From Mycolicibacterium porcinum (lineage in GTDB: Bacteria > Actinomycetota > Actinomycetes > Mycobacteriales > Mycobacteriaceae): a stretch of DNA of 64,000 nt. Under the pieces are notes generated by a model. The model worked only from the letters and a program-made list of their open reading frames with translations, had not been told where the DNA came from and did no database searches. Position numbers and translations under genes: made by a program. Positions 1 through 9,938 of the stretch are shown here, piece after piece (position 1 is the stretch's first letter; every line of letters starts with the position of its first letter). Location of the stretch: contig MVIG01000005.1 in NCBI GenBank assembly GCA_002086835.1, positions 248,001-312,000 of the forward strand. Reading direction: 5' to 3'.

Positions 1-787
1 CGACCGAATCGATGACGTAATTGGGTTGCATCGCGAATTCGTCTGCGGCCCAACGGTCCAAGGTGGCCTGGCGGAACTTCCCGGTCCGCACCAGCACTCC
101 GGCCATCCCCACCACCTGGGCCGCCAGCACGTCGTTGTTGAGGTCGTCGCCGATCATGTACATCTCTTCGGGGTCGACGCCGAGGCGGTTGGCGGCGGAG
201 AGGAACCCTTCCGGCGCGGGCTTCCCGACGGCGATGGCCTTGCGCCCCGAGGTCTCTTCCATCCCGATCAGGTACATGCCGGTGTCGACCCGCAGTCCGT
301 CGGTGGTGGTCCAGGAGGTGCTGCGGTGCATGGCGACGACGGGCACGCCCTGGGCCATCCAGTCATAGACCCAACTCAGGGTGAGGTGGTTGTACTCCGG
401 CCCGGCCCCGCCGAGGAGCACCACGTCCGGGGTGTCGGGCGCTGCCGGCCCGGTGAAGTCGCTCGAGTACACGACGTCGACGCCGGGCATGTCCTCACCG
501 ATCTGCCCACTGTTGACCAGGAAACATCGGGCACCCGGGTAGCGGTCGCGCACGTACTCGGCGGTCAGCGCCGCCGCGGTGATGACTTCGTGGGCAGCGA
601 CGTCCATGCCGGCCGCGGTCAGCAGGTCGGCGATCTGCGCCCGGGTGCGGGTGGTGGTGTTGGTCAGGTAGGACCGGGCGATGTCGTTCTCGGCAAGCAC
701 CCGCAGCGTCTGAGCCGCGCCGTCGATGGGCTGCCAGGAGGTCACCAGCACACCATCGATGTCGAAGAGCACCCCACCGATAGCCAT
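1..787 (-). CDS. HAD-superfamily (class IIA) hydrolase, C-terminus cut by window edge
   Basis: Reads leftward from the ATG at 787 with no stop before the window edge, giving about 262 residues. Seen: HAD motif I near the start (FDIDGVL, Asp9 and Asp11), an NTTTR segment resembling the class-IIA motif II, and IGDDLNNDV (motif IV, GDxxxxD) near the C-terminus. Cytosolic, no signal peptide. Family members (NagD, PLP phosphatase, LHPP type) dephosphorylate small phosphorylated metabolites and are 250-280 aa, so only a few residues are missing. Substrate cannot be told. It lies 25 bp downstream of the PH-domain gene on the same strand, so it could be the last gene of that operon. Confidence 0.85.
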   Translation of the reverse strand, partial: MAIGGVLFDIDGVLVTSWQPIDGAAQTLRVLAENDIARSYLTNTTTRTRAQIADLLTAAGMDVAAHEVITAAALTAEYVRDRYPGARCFLVNSGQIGEDMPGVDVVYSSDFTGPAAPDTPDVVLLGGAGPEYNHLTLSWVYDWMAQGVPVVAMHRSTSWTTTDGLRVDTGMYLIGMEETSGRKAIAVGKPAPEGFLSAANRLGVDPEEMYMIGDDLNNDVLAAQVVGMAGVLVRTGKFRQATLDRWAADEFAMQPNYVIDSV

Positions 788-812
788 GCAGCGACAGTAA
801 ACGCCCGCGAAT

Positions 813-2300
813 TCAGCGCAACTCGGGGCCTGCCCGACCGGACGCCCAACCGTTGTCAGCCACCCATGGCGTCGCGGCCACCGCCACCGACCATGCGTGA
901 TGGGCCGGCACGTCGAGCACCTGGTAGCGCTTCTCCCCCGCGGCGGTCGCGGCGATCAGGGTGGCCACCCCGGCGCGGCGCTGAAAGTACGTCTGCCGCA
1001 CCGTCCATCCGATGATCCCGGCGGTGTCCAGGTGATCACGGCGGCGCTCCAGGCTGCCGGTGCGGGCCACCAGCCAGCCGTCGCGCACCAGATGGCCCAG
1101 GGACCGCGCCCGGTCCGCGGCCAGCAGACAGGCACACACGAGTACCAGTGCCCACAGCACCCACACCCACACCGGCACCCCGACGAGCAGAATCACCACC
1201 CCGGCCAGCACCGGCAGCGTCACCGCGCGGGTCCAGCGCCGACGCACCGCCGCCGGGCCGTGGGTCTGCAGCGGGGCATCCACTGCCTCCGGATTGCCGA
1301 TCAACCCGGCCAGCACAGTCCTGGCGGTCTGCGCCGGGCACGGCGGCAGCAGGAGCGAGGCCTCCCCCTCGCCGCCGACGCCGGTCATCACCGCATCCAG
1401 CCGGGCTCCGCCGAAGGCCCGCACCAGCAGCGGCTCTCGCAGGGTGCCGCCGCGCATCCGCCGCATGTCATAGGTGTGCTCGCGCAACCGGAGCAGCCCG
1501 TGCTGCAGGTGCAACACTCCCCCTTTTTCGGGAATTTCTCGCCGTGTCAGCACCAGATTTCCGTAGGTCAGCAAGGACCGCAGCACCGAGAGCACCACCG
1601 AGGCCACCAGCACCACCACGACCCCGGCCACCACACTGACCAGCACGCCCAGTCGCTCGGCCACCACGATCCCGGACTGGGCCAGCTGCGAGTTCCGCAG
1701 CGCCGCACCCACTCCGGCTTGGTAGATCACTCCGGCCGCGGCGGCGATCATGGCCAGGCCCGTGAAGCTCAGCGGACTGTAGCGCAGCCAGGACGGTTGC
1801 CAGCGGGCCAGCTCGCGGCCTGCCGGTGCGTCGGCAACGGGCACGGCGTCGGCCAGCAGGATCGCGCGCAGCCTCGGTACCTGCTCCGCCTCGACCGCAT
1901 CCAGGGCGAACTCGGTGTCTCCCTTGGCTTCCTGACCGGTGCTGATCCGCAGAACGGTGAGCCCGAGCAGCCGGTGCAGCAGCCGGGCGTCGGTGGACAC
2001 CGAACGGATCCGGTTGCGCGGTACCGACAGCACCTTGCGCTGCAACAACCCGGTGCGCAGTTGCACCTCGTCGGGTTCGATGCGGTAGCTGGTGGTGAAC
2101 CAGCGCGCCAGGCCGACGGCGATGGTCAGTGCGATGGCCGCGATCGTCCAGCCCGAGTTGCCGGTCGCCGAGCCCAGCACCACCGCGCCGATCAGCAGCG
2201 GAATCTGTTGCAGGACTTCGTGGACCGGGTGGACCAGGAGCATCCGCGGGCTCAGCCGCTGCCACTGTGGCTGGGTGGCCGGCTCGCCCGGAGCGCTCAC
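813..2300 (-). CDS. YdbT-like membrane protein with bacterial PH (bPH2) domains
   Basis: 495 aa from a GTG at 2300. The GTG overlaps the stop of the upstream gene by four bases (GTGA), so translation is probably coupled. Several hydrophobic segments are spaced by soluble regions resembling bPH2/DUF304 repeats; the first follows the membrane segment near residue 35 and contains YRIEPDEVQLRTG and VPRNRIRSVS, typical of that family. YdbS/YdbT pairs sit in the bacterial membrane and their biochemical role is poorly known; B. subtilis members have been linked to resistance to antimicrobial compounds. Pairing with the 164-aa single-PH protein upstream is the usual arrangement. Confidence 0.85.
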   Translation of the reverse strand: MSAPGEPATQPQWQRLSPRMLLVHPVHEVLQQIPLLIGAVVLGSATGNSGWTIAAIALTIAVGLARWFTTSYRIEPDEVQLRTGLLQRKVLSVPRNRIRSVSTDARLLHRLLGLTVLRISTGQEAKGDTEFALDAVEAEQVPRLRAILLADAVPVADAPAGRELARWQPSWLRYSPLSFTGLAMIAAAAGVIYQAGVGAALRNSQLAQSGIVVAERLGVLVSVVAGVVVVLVASVVLSVLRSLLTYGNLVLTRREIPEKGGVLHLQHGLLRLREHTYDMRRMRGGTLREPLLVRAFGGARLDAVMTGVGGEGEASLLLPPCPAQTARTVLAGLIGNPEAVDAPLQTHGPAAVRRRWTRAVTLPVLAGVVILLVGVPVWVWVLWALVLVCACLLAADRARSLGHLVRDGWLVARTGSLERRRDHLDTAGIIGWTVRQTYFQRRAGVATLIAATAAGEKRYQVLDVPAHHAWSVAVAATPWVADNGWASGRAGPELR

Positions 2301-2791
2301 GTGGCGTCCTGTTCGCCGATCGCCGCGATGTCGGTCAGCTGGGCCACCACCCGCTCGGCGACGTCGTCGTCGAGCGCCACGATCCGCACGGCCCCGGCCG
2401 AGGACGCGGTCGTCACGGTCACGTTGGCCAGCCCGAACAGCCGATCCAGCGGCCCCCGGTAGGTGTCCACGGTCTGCACCCGCGAGATCGGCGCGATGCG
2501 GCGCTCCTGCACCAGCCAGCCGGTGCGGGTGTACACCGCCGGGGTGCCCGACCCGACATTGATGTCCCACCGGTGCACGCGGTAACGCCACATCGGGACC
2601 ACCACGATGAACAGCACCGCACCCAGGATCGTGACGAGCGCGGCCGCGACATGCAGCCACGGCATCCGTCGGTCCAGCGCGAACCAGACCAACTGGGCGA
2701 ATGCCAGCACCGCCCACGGGATGGCCGCGCTCAACGCCCAGACCAGCGGAGCCTTGCGGCTGGGCGGCTGGGACGGATCGACCAATTTCAT
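2297..2791 (-). CDS. YdbS-like membrane protein with one PH domain
   Basis: 164 aa. Two membrane segments (about residues 15-35 and 45-70) are followed by a PH/DUF304 domain with the family pattern WDINVGSGTPAVYTRTGWLV and ISRVQTVD. The start ATG at 2791 overlaps the stop of the lipoprotein gene (ATGA), and its own stop overlaps the start of the YdbT-like gene. The two PH proteins probably form one membrane complex; this is inferred from pairing, not shown here. Confidence 0.85.
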   Translation of the reverse strand: MKLVDPSQPPSRKAPLVWALSAAIPWAVLAFAQLVWFALDRRMPWLHVAAALVTILGAVLFIVVVPMWRYRVHRWDINVGSGTPAVYTRTGWLVQERRIAPISRVQTVDTYRGPLDRLFGLANVTVTTASSAGAVRIVALDDDVAERVVAQLTDIAAIGEQDAT

Positions 2792-3783
2792 TGGGAGAAC
2801 ACCGACTTCCAGTCGTTCTTCATGTCGACGACGGTCCAGCCGTTCGGCTCGGCCGCCTGCAGCGCGGTGACCAGTTTTCCCGACGACGGCGGGTTGGCGT
2901 CGTAGGCGTACTCGCGGTCGGCGTCGGTGTGGTGGATCAGCACGCCGAGGCTGGGCCGCGGGTTGTCGATCGTGGTGTACTCCAGCATCGCCTGGTCGCC
3001 ATCACTGTTACCGACCGCCAGTATCGGGCGACGGCCGATGAATTCGTGGATCCCCGAGGGCTTGCCCGTCTTGTCGTCGACGAATACGTAGTCGAGGGTC
3101 TTGACGAGCACGGGCTTGCCGTCGCGCAGTTCGTATCTGGTGGTGCCGGTGGAGCCGACCACCTGCTCGGGCGGGATACCGTAGACGCGCTGTGAGAACA
3201 CCCGCATGAAGTCCGCGCCGCCACCGGACACGATGTAGGTGCGGAAACCGTTGTCCCGCAGATAGTTCAGAAGCTGTTGCTGTGGTTGGTAGGTCAGCTG
3301 GTCGTAGGGCCTGTCGAATCGGGGATGCCGCGCGGTCGCCATCCAGTCGGTCACCCGCTGGTTGAACTCGTCGGTGGTCATCCCGGTGTGGGTGAGCGCC
3401 AGGACACGCAGCAGCCCCTCATGCCGGTCGCCCGCGAGCAGAGCCGCGACATCGCCCTTGAGCGCCGCCTGCACCATGGGGTCGGCGGCCAGCGCAGGCT
3501 CCTGCGGTGCCCGGCGTTTGAGTTCGTCGATGACGAATGCCGCCTGGAACGGCAACGGCGCCTCGGCCCACAACGTGCCGTCGTTGTCGAAAACCGCGAT
3601 GCGGTCCTCCGGAGCCACGAACCCGGGCGTGCCCTCGGTGGTGACCTTCTTGACGAATTCGGTGATCGAATCCTTCGCCGCCACGTCGTTCCACGCGGAC
3701 ATCGGATCTGCGGCACGGTCCTTCGACGAACACCCGGTGATGCACAGCAATACGGCGAGCAGGACCGCCAGCAGATTGCGCAT
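2788..3783 (-). CDS. HAD-family phosphatase, predicted lipoprotein
   Basis: 331 aa from the ATG at 3783; a GTG three codons upstream (3792) is the alternative. The N-terminus is a short hydrophobic signal ending in the lipobox ITGC with Cys18, so the protein should be lipid-anchored outside the membrane. HAD motif I is FDNDGTLW (Asp66, Asp68); [10 protein letters not shown] and a GNSDGD motif IV follow, as in phosphoserine-phosphatase-like HAD proteins. Exported HAD phosphatases probably release phosphate from small molecules in the periplasm, but the substrate is unknown. First gene of a three-gene leftward operon with the two PH-domain proteins, each junction a four-base overlap. Confidence 0.85.
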   Translation of the reverse strand: MRNLLAVLLAVLLCITGCSSKDRAADPMSAWNDVAAKDSITEFVKKVTTEGTPGFVAPEDRIAVFDNDGTLWAEAPLPFQAAFVIDELKRRAPQEPALAADPMVQAALKGDVAALLAGDRHEGLLRVLALTHTGMTTDEFNQRVTDWMATARHPRFDRPYDQLTYQPQQQLLNYLRDNGFRTYIVSGGGADFMRVFSQRVYGIPPEQVVGSTGTTRYELRDGKPVLVKTLDYVFVDDKTGKPSGIHEFIGRRPILAVGNSDGDQAMLEYTTIDNPRPSLGVLIHHTDADREYAYDANPPSSGKLVTALQAAEPNGWTVVDMKNDWKSVFSQ

Positions 3784-3846
3784 GGTCCCCACCCTGCTAT
3801 GGCGCCGGGGTGCCGTCCAGCACCCACGTTCCGTATGTTCGACGAC

Positions 3847-4770
3847 ATGAGCGCCAATTCCAAGTGGACCGAGGCCGACGTCCCCGATCAGTCCGGCCGG
3901 ATCGCGATCGTCACCGGCTCCAACACGGGCCTCGGGTACGAGACCGCGCGGGTGCTAGCCGCAAGGGGCGCGCACGTCGTCATCGCGGTGCGCAACCTGG
4001 ACAAGGGCCGTGACGCCGTCGACCGGATCACCGCCGCGGTGCCGAAGGCCGACCTCAAGCTGCAGCAGCTGGATGTGGGTTCGCTGGAATCGGTCCGCGC
4101 CGGCGCCGACGAGCTCAAGGCCGCCTATCCGCGGATCGACCTGCTGATCAACAACGCCGGGGTGATGTACCCGCCGAAGCAGACCACTGTCGACGGTTTC
4201 GAGCTGCAGTTCGGCACCAATCACCTGGGTGCGTTCGCGCTGACCGGCCTGCTGCTGGAGCATCTGCTTCCGGTCGACGGGTCGCGGGTCGTGGCCGTCG
4301 CCAGCGTCGCGCACCGCATTCAGGCCGCCATCCACTTCGACGATCTGCAGTGGGAGCGCAGCTACAACCGGGTCGCCGCCTACGGGCAGTCCAAACTGTC
4401 GAACCTGCTGTTCACCTACGAGCTTCAGCGCCGCCTGGCCGCCAAGAACGAGCCGACGATCGCGGTGGCCGCCCACCCGGGAGTCTCGGCCACCGAGCTC
4501 ACCCGCCACATCCCCGGGGCCGGCCTACCGGGTGTCGGGCAACTCACCGCCGTGCTCGTCAACAGTGCCCCGAAGGGCGCCCTGGCCACGCTGCGTGCGG
4601 CCACCGATCCCGATGTGCGCGGCGGCCAGTACTACGGACCCGACGGTTTCCGGGAAGTGCGCGGCTACCCGAAGCTCGTCTCCTCCAGCAAGCAGTCGCA
4701 CGACGAGGAGCTGCAGCGCCGGCTCTGGGCGGTGTCCGAAGAGCTCACCGGCGTCAGCTTCCCGGTGTGA
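3847..4770 (+). CDS. Short-chain dehydrogenase/reductase (Rv0439c-like)
   Basis: 307 aa from the ATG at 3847 (MSANSKWT); an in-frame ATG four codons upstream (3835) is possible. Seen: Rossmann motif TGSNTGLG (residues 23-30), NNAG, and the catalytic YxxxK as YGQSK. It resembles the retinol-dehydrogenase/oxidoreductase group of SDRs, NAD(P)-dependent and cytosolic; the substrate is unknown. Its neighbours moeA, psd, pssA and the AAA ATPase match the M. tuberculosis Rv0439c-Rv0435c order. Its stop overlaps the moeA start (TGATG). Confidence 0.9.
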   Translation: MSANSKWTEADVPDQSGRIAIVTGSNTGLGYETARVLAARGAHVVIAVRNLDKGRDAVDRITAAVPKADLKLQQLDVGSLESVRAGADELKAAYPRIDLLINNAGVMYPPKQTTVDGFELQFGTNHLGAFALTGLLLEHLLPVDGSRVVAVASVAHRIQAAIHFDDLQWERSYNRVAAYGQSKLSNLLFTYELQRRLAAKNEPTIAVAAHPGVSATELTRHIPGAGLPGVGQLTAVLVNSAPKGALATLRAATDPDVRGGQYYGPDGFREVRGYPKLVSSSKQSHDEELQRRLWAVSEELTGVSFPV

Positions 4771-5960
4771 TGATGCGGACCGTCGAAGAACACCAGAAGG
4801 TGGTCGCCGGGTTGATCAAAGCCCGTGCACCGCAGGATCTTCCGTTGAACGACACGCTCGGGATGGTGCTGGCCGCCGACGTGGTGGCCCCGCTGTCGCT
4901 GCCCGGCTTCGACAACTCGGCGATGGACGGCTATGCCGTCGTCGCCGACGACGTCGCATCCGCCACCGAGGACACCCCGCTGCGGTTGCCCGTCGCCGAG
5001 GACATCCCAGCGGGCCGCACGGACCCGCTGACGCTGCAGCCCGGAACCGCGCACCGCATCATGACCGGGGCTCCGCTGCCCTCCGGTGCCACCGCGGTGG
5101 TTCCGGTCGAGGCCACCGACGGTGCGACGGACACGGTGACGATCCGCGCGGCCGCCCGCGCGGGCCAGCACGTGCGCCGGGCCGGTGAGGACGTCACTGC
5201 AGGCACCACCGTGCTGCACGCCGGCCAGGTGATCACCCCGGCCGCCCTCGGCCTGGCCGCGGCGCTGGGGCTGGCCACCCTGCGCGTGCTGCCGCCGCAA
5301 CGCGTGATGGTGATGTCCACCGGCACCGAGTTGGTGGCTCCTGGCACCGAGCTGCAGCCGGGACAGATCTACGAGTCGAACGCGGTGATGCTGGCCGCGG
5401 CGGTCCGCGATGCCGGCGCGCAGGCCACCATCGCCCCGATGTCCGCCGACGATGTCGACGCCTTCCGGGCCGGATTGGCCGCCCACGCCACCGATGCCGA
5501 TCTGATCATCACCACGGGCGGCGTCAGCGCGGGCGCGTACGAGGTCGTCAAGGATTCGTTGTCGGATCAGGTGGAGTTCGTCAAGGTGGCGATGCAGCCC
5601 GGCATGCCGCAGGGCGCGGGCACCGTCGACGGTGTCCCGATCATCACGCTGCCCGGCAACCCCGTCAGCGCTCTGGTCTCCTTCGAGGTGTTCGTCCGGT
5701 CGCCGCTGCGCGCGGCAATGGGCCACGCCGCACCCGACCGGCCGCAACGCACGGCCCAGCTGACCGAGGATCTGACCTCACCGCGCGGAAAGCGGCAGTT
5801 CCGGCGGGGTGTGCTGACCGGGGATTCGGTGAGCAGCTACGGTCCCCCGGCCTCGCATCATCTGCGCTGGCTCGCCTCGGCGAACTGTCTGCTGGAGATC
5901 GCCGAGGACATCACCGAACTCACGGCCGGGTCGACGGTCCCGGTCTGGGACCTGACCTAG
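4770..5960 (+). CDS. moeA2: Molybdopterin molybdenumtransferase MoeA (MoeA2-like)
   Basis: 396 aa if started at the ATG overlapping the SDR stop (4770); the next codon is also ATG (4773). The sequence runs through the MoeA_N region ([33 protein letters not shown]), the MoCF_biosynth domain ([43 protein letters not shown]) and a C-terminal MoeA_C domain. MoeA inserts molybdate into adenylylated molybdopterin to make the molybdenum cofactor in the cytoplasm. Sequence and position fit Rv0438c (moeA2). Likely co-transcribed with the SDR gene upstream. Confidence 0.93.
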   Translation: MMRTVEEHQKVVAGLIKARAPQDLPLNDTLGMVLAADVVAPLSLPGFDNSAMDGYAVVADDVASATEDTPLRLPVAEDIPAGRTDPLTLQPGTAHRIMTGAPLPSGATAVVPVEATDGATDTVTIRAAARAGQHVRRAGEDVTAGTTVLHAGQVITPAALGLAAALGLATLRVLPPQRVMVMSTGTELVAPGTELQPGQIYESNAVMLAAAVRDAGAQATIAPMSADDVDAFRAGLAAHATDADLIITTGGVSAGAYEVVKDSLSDQVEFVKVAMQPGMPQGAGTVDGVPIITLPGNPVSALVSFEVFVRSPLRAAMGHAAPDRPQRTAQLTEDLTSPRGKRQFRRGVLTGDSVSSYGPPASHHLRWLASANCLLEIAEDITELTAGSTVPVWDLT

Positions 5961-5995
5961 CAATCCCGACGCCACCCGCACGTAGAATCCTCCCG

Positions 5996-6697
5996 ATGGC
6001 CAGACGCCCCGACCTCCAGCAGTCCGGACCAGAACGCCTTGTGGCCCTGGTGCGGTCCAGTGTTCCGCCGATGCACTCGGCGGGCGTACCGTTCGTCGGC
6101 GCCAGCCTCGCCGTCGCGGCCCTTGGCCGCAAGCACCGCTGGGTGCGCCGGGCCGGCCTGCTGGCCGCCGGGGCGAACGCCGCGTTCTTCCGCCACCCGC
6201 CCCGGGTGGCACCGACCCGCCCCGGCGTGGTGGTCGCGCCCGCCGACGGGCTGGTGTGCCTGATCGAGGACGCGGTTCCGCCGGCCGAGCTGGGTCTGCC
6301 CGATACGCCGCGACCGCGGATCAGCATCTTCCTGTCGGTGCTCGACGCGCACGTGCAGCGGGCCCCGATCGGCGGTGACGTGGTGGCCGTGCAACACCGC
6401 CCCGGACGTTTCCACTCGGCCGAGCTGGAAGCCGCGAGCGAGCACAATGAACGCAACAGCGTCGTCATCCGCACCCCCGAGGGCGCCGAGGTGATCGCCG
6501 TGCAGATCGCCGGGCTCATCGCGCGGCGCATCGTGTGCAACGCACACGTCGGCGACAAGCTCGACATCGGCGAGACCTACGGATTGATCCGGTTCGGCTC
6601 CCGGTTGGACACCTACCTGCCCGCTGGTTCGAACCTGCTCGTCACCCGGGGCCAGCGGACGCTGGCCGGAGAAACCGTCCTGGCGGAGTTGCCATGA
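5996..6697 (+). CDS. psd: Phosphatidylserine decarboxylase proenzyme
   Basis: 233 aa. Converts phosphatidylserine to phosphatidylethanolamine at the membrane. The protein is a pyruvoyl enzyme made by self-cleavage; the cleavage motif is FGSR, with Ser202 as the predicted pyruvoyl precursor. Other family segments are [13 protein letters not shown] and NERNSV. Length and sequence closely fit the short mycobacterial Psd (Rv0437c). Its stop overlaps the pssA start (ATGA), coupling it to the enzyme that makes its substrate. Confidence 0.95.
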   Translation: MARRPDLQQSGPERLVALVRSSVPPMHSAGVPFVGASLAVAALGRKHRWVRRAGLLAAGANAAFFRHPPRVAPTRPGVVVAPADGLVCLIEDAVPPAELGLPDTPRPRISIFLSVLDAHVQRAPIGGDVVAVQHRPGRFHSAELEAASEHNERNSVVIRTPEGAEVIAVQIAGLIARRIVCNAHVGDKLDIGETYGLIRFGSRLDTYLPAGSNLLVTRGQRTLAGETVLAELP

Positions 6698-7575
6698 TCA
6701 AGCCGCGCATGAGGCCCCCGTCGTTGATCAAGGGCCGCATGAAGCCGCCGCCCTTCAGCGTTCGGATGCTGCCGAGTGCGATGACCGTGGCCGCCATCTG
6801 CCTGGGCCTGTCGGCGGTCAAGATGGCGCTCGACGGCCGGCCCACCGAGTCCATGGCGTTTCTGGCGGTAGCGGCGATCCTCGATGCGCTCGACGGCCGG
6901 GTGGCCCGCATGCTCAACGCCACCTCCAAGATGGGCGAGGAGATCGACTCGCTGGCCGATGCGGTGAACTTCGGTGTCGCACCGGCGTTCATCGTCTACG
7001 GCACCCTGCTGTCGCATTCGCGGATCGGCTGGATCGTGGTGCTGCTGTATGCCGTGTGCATCGTGTTGCGGCTGGCCCGGTTCAACGCGCTGCTCGACGT
7101 GGATCAGCCCGCGTACGAGAAGGAGTACTTCGTCGGGATGCCCGCCCCGGCGGGTGCCATCGGAGCCATCGGCCTGCTGGCGGCCAAGATGCAGTTCGGC
7201 GAAGGCTGGTGGACCAGCGAGTGGGCGGTGTCGATCTGGATGATCGGCGTCTCGCTCCTGGTGGTCAGCCGGATCCCGATGCGCAAGATCCACACCTTCG
7301 CAGTGCCGCCGAACATGGTGGCGCCCTTGCTGGCCCTGGTCGCGATCGGTGTAGCCGCGTCCGTCTTCTACGGCTACATCGTCATCATGGTGATCATCGT
7401 GGCCTACGTGATCCACATCCCGTTCGCGGTCCGCACCAAGAAGTGGGTGGCCAGCCACCCCGAATCATGGGACGACAAACCACAACAACGCCGCGCGACG
7501 CGGCGCGCGATTCGCCGGGCACAGCCGCACCGGCGGTCCATGGCGCGTCTGGGGCTGCGGAAGCCGGGCCGCTGA
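6694..7575 (+). CDS. pssA: CDP-diacylglycerol-serine O-phosphatidyltransferase
   Basis: 293 aa from the ATG at 6694. Makes phosphatidylserine from CDP-diacylglycerol and serine in the plasma membrane. The CDP-alcohol phosphatidyltransferase signature is present (DALDGRVAR, then GEEIDSLAD, fitting DG-x2-AR-x8-G-x3-D-x3-D). At least six hydrophobic helices follow, and the C-terminal tail is very basic and Arg-rich. Coupled to psd by ATGA. The ATPase gene begins one base after its stop, so the four lipid/ATPase genes form one unit. Confidence 0.95.
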   Translation: MIKPRMRPPSLIKGRMKPPPFSVRMLPSAMTVAAICLGLSAVKMALDGRPTESMAFLAVAAILDALDGRVARMLNATSKMGEEIDSLADAVNFGVAPAFIVYGTLLSHSRIGWIVVLLYAVCIVLRLARFNALLDVDQPAYEKEYFVGMPAPAGAIGAIGLLAAKMQFGEGWWTSEWAVSIWMIGVSLLVVSRIPMRKIHTFAVPPNMVAPLLALVAIGVAASVFYGYIVIMVIIVAYVIHIPFAVRTKKWVASHPESWDDKPQQRRATRRAIRRAQPHRRSMARLGLRKPGR

Positions 7576-7576
7576 C

Positions 7577-9790
7577 ATGTCGCAGCTCGAGGTTGATGAG
7601 GATCATGCGCTCGGGCATCTGCGCCTGACAGCCCGGCTGAACACTTCCGCACTCGACTCCCGTCGCGGGGTGGTCCGGCTGCACCCGGAGGCGATCGCCG
7701 CCCTCGGGCTCCGCGAGTGGGACGCGATTTCGTTGACCGGGTCCCGCACGACCGCCGCCGTCGTCGGCGTCGCGCCCGGGGGCACCCCGACCGGCACCGC
7801 CCTGCTCGACGACGTCACCTTGTCGAACGCCGGCGTGCGGGAAACCGCCACGGTGATCGTGGCGCCGGTGACGGTCTACGGCGCCAGGGCGGTGACAGTT
7901 TCGGGTTCGAAGCTGGCGACCGACTCGATCTCGTCGGCGACGCTGCGGCAAGCCCTGCTGGGCAAGGTGATGACGGTCGGCGACACGGTGTCGCTGCTGC
8001 CCCGCGATCTCGGACCGGGTACCTCGACATCGGCGGCCACCGCGGCGCTGGCGTCGTCGGTGGGCATCACCTGGACCTCTGAGCTGCTGACCGTGACCGG
8101 GGTCGACCCGGCCGGACCCGTGAGCATTCAGCCGAATTCGGTGGTGTCGTGGGGATCCGGGCTCGAACCCAGTACGTCGGACACCACGGGCGCGCACACG
8201 ATCAGCCCGGCACGGGCCGAGCCCGCGGTGAGCTTCGACGACCTCAAGGGCTCCCACACGCAGGCCGGCAAGCTGACCGAATGGCTCAAGCTCTCTCTCG
8301 ACGAGCCGCAGCTCCTCGAAACCCTGGGCGCCAAACCAAATCTCGGCGTCCTGGTGTCCGGCCCGGCCGGCGTCGGCAAGGCCACCATGGTCCGGACAGT
8401 GTGTGCCGAGCGGCGGCTGGTGGAACTCGACGGGCCGGAAGTGGGGGCGCTGGCCGCCGACGACCGGTTGCGCCGGGTGTCCGATGCGGTCGCCTCGGTC
8501 CGCGACGGCGGTGGGGTGCTGCTGATCTCCGACGTCGACGCCTTGTTGCCGGCGACTGCCGCGGACCGGAGTCCCGAACCCGTGGCGGCCCTGATCATCG
8601 CCGAACTGCGGGAGGCCGTGGCCACTCGCGGTGTCGCATTCATCGCCACGTCGGCCGTTCCCATCGGGGTGGACCCTCGGCTTCGGGCGCCGGATCTGTG
8701 TGACCGCGAACTCGCCCTGACCCTGCCCGATGCCACCACCCGCAAGGCTCTGCTGGAGGTGTTGCTGCGCGGAGTTCCGGCCGCCGAGTTGGATCTGGGC
8801 CAGATCGCCGACCGCACACCGGGTTTCGTGGTGGCCGACCTGGCCGCCCTGGTCCGCGAGGGTGCGCTGCGGGCCGCATCGCGGGCCAGTGCCGACGGAA
8901 ATGAGCCTGTGCTGTGGCAGGAGGATCTGACCGGGGCGCTGACCGTGATCCGGCCTTTGTCGAGGTCGGCCGCCGAAGAGGTGTCGGTCGGCTCGGTGAC
9001 GCTCGACGATGTCGGCGACATGGTCGAGACCAAACAGGCCCTCACCGAAGCGGTGCTGTGGCCGTTGCAGCACCCCGATACGTTCCAGCGGCTCGGCGTG
9101 CAGCCGCCGCGCGGCGTATTGCTGTACGGCCCACCCGGGTGCGGAAAGACGTTCCTGGTGCGGGCCCTGGCCAGTTCCGGGCGGCTCTCCGTGCATGCCG
9201 TCAAAGGTGCTGAGCTGATGGACAAATGGGTCGGCTCCTCGGAGAAGGCAGTGCGCGAGCTGTTCGCCCGGGCGCGGGACTCGGCGCCGTCGCTGGTGTT
9301 CCTCGACGAGATCGACGCGCTGGCTCCGAGACGCGGGCAGAGCTTCGATTCCGGGGTGACCGATCGTGTGGTGGCGTCCCTGCTGACCGAACTCGACGGC
9401 ATCGAACCGATGAACGACGTCGTCGTGCTGGGGGCGACCAACCGCCCCGACCTCATCGACCCCGCGCTGCTACGGCCAGGCCGGCTGGAAAAGCTGGTGT
9501 TCGTCGAGCCGCCCGATGCCGATGCGCGACGCGAAATCCTGCGTACCGCAGGTAAATCCATACCGCTGGCCTCCGACGTCGACCTCGACGGCCTGGCTTC
9601 CTCGTTGGACGGCTACAGCGCGGCCGACTGTGTCGCACTCCTGCGCGAGGCGGCGCTGACGGCGATGCGCCGGTCCATCGATGCGGCCGATGTCACCGCC
9701 GCCGATGTCGCCAAAGCGCGCGAGACCGTGCGGCCGTCATTGGACGCGGCGCAAGTGGAATCGTTGCGGGAGTTCGCCGCCGGGCGCTGA
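7577..9790 (+). CDS. Double-AAA+ ATPase, CDC48/VAT-like (Rv0435c-like)
   Basis: 737 aa. Layout: N-terminal CDC48-N-like double-psi barrel region (about residues 20-180), AAA domain D1 (about 215-450) and D2 (about 475-735). D2 is canonical: GPPGCGKT Walker A, VFLDEIDAL Walker B, and GATNRPDLIDPALLRPGR (sensor 1 and Arg-finger region). D1 is degenerate: its P-loop reads GPAGVGKA (Ala instead of Ser/Thr) and Walker B reads LLISDVDAL, without the catalytic Glu. D1 therefore probably does not hydrolyse ATP, leaving D2 as the motor. CDC48-type proteins unfold proteins or dismantle complexes as hexamers; the partner here is unknown. Conserved linkage to pssA/psd may point to a membrane-lipid-related role (inference). 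Confidence 0.9.
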   Translation: MSQLEVDEDHALGHLRLTARLNTSALDSRRGVVRLHPEAIAALGLREWDAISLTGSRTTAAVVGVAPGGTPTGTALLDDVTLSNAGVRETATVIVAPVTVYGARAVTVSGSKLATDSISSATLRQALLGKVMTVGDTVSLLPRDLGPGTSTSAATAALASSVGITWTSELLTVTGVDPAGPVSIQPNSVVSWGSGLEPSTSDTTGAHTISPARAEPAVSFDDLKGSHTQAGKLTEWLKLSLDEPQLLETLGAKPNLGVLVSGPAGVGKATMVRTVCAERRLVELDGPEVGALAADDRLRRVSDAVASVRDGGGVLLISDVDALLPATAADRSPEPVAALIIAELREAVATRGVAFIATSAVPIGVDPRLRAPDLCDRELALTLPDATTRKALLEVLLRGVPAAELDLGQIADRTPGFVVADLAALVREGALRAASRASADGNEPVLWQEDLTGALTVIRPLSRSAAEEVSVGSVTLDDVGDMVETKQALTEAVLWPLQHPDTFQRLGVQPPRGVLLYGPPGCGKTFLVRALASSGRLSVHAVKGAELMDKWVGSSEKAVRELFARARDSAPSLVFLDEIDALAPRRGQSFDSGVTDRVVASLLTELDGIEPMNDVVVLGATNRPDLIDPALLRPGRLEKLVFVEPPDADARREILRTAGKSIPLASDVDLDGLASSLDGYSAADCVALLREAALTAMRRSIDAADVTAADVAKARETVRPSLDAAQVESLREFAAGR

Positions 9791-9938
9791 GGTTCTCGCC
9801 CGGCCCTCGTTCTCTTGTGTCTGCTCTCGCGGCGCGAGTCACAACAGCCCGGGCATCACCGCGTCGAACGGCCCCTCGATCTGCCCGCCTACACGCGCCT
9901 TGCCGCGCCGCGATCAAGGAAGCAGGCGCGCCGGACGA

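Noticed and set aside
897..2462. Long open frame on the + strand opposite the PH-domain gene
   Set aside because: Its translation is low-complexity (His, Gln, Arg, Pro rich) as expected from the antisense of a GC-rich gene, while the minus strand shows a family pattern.
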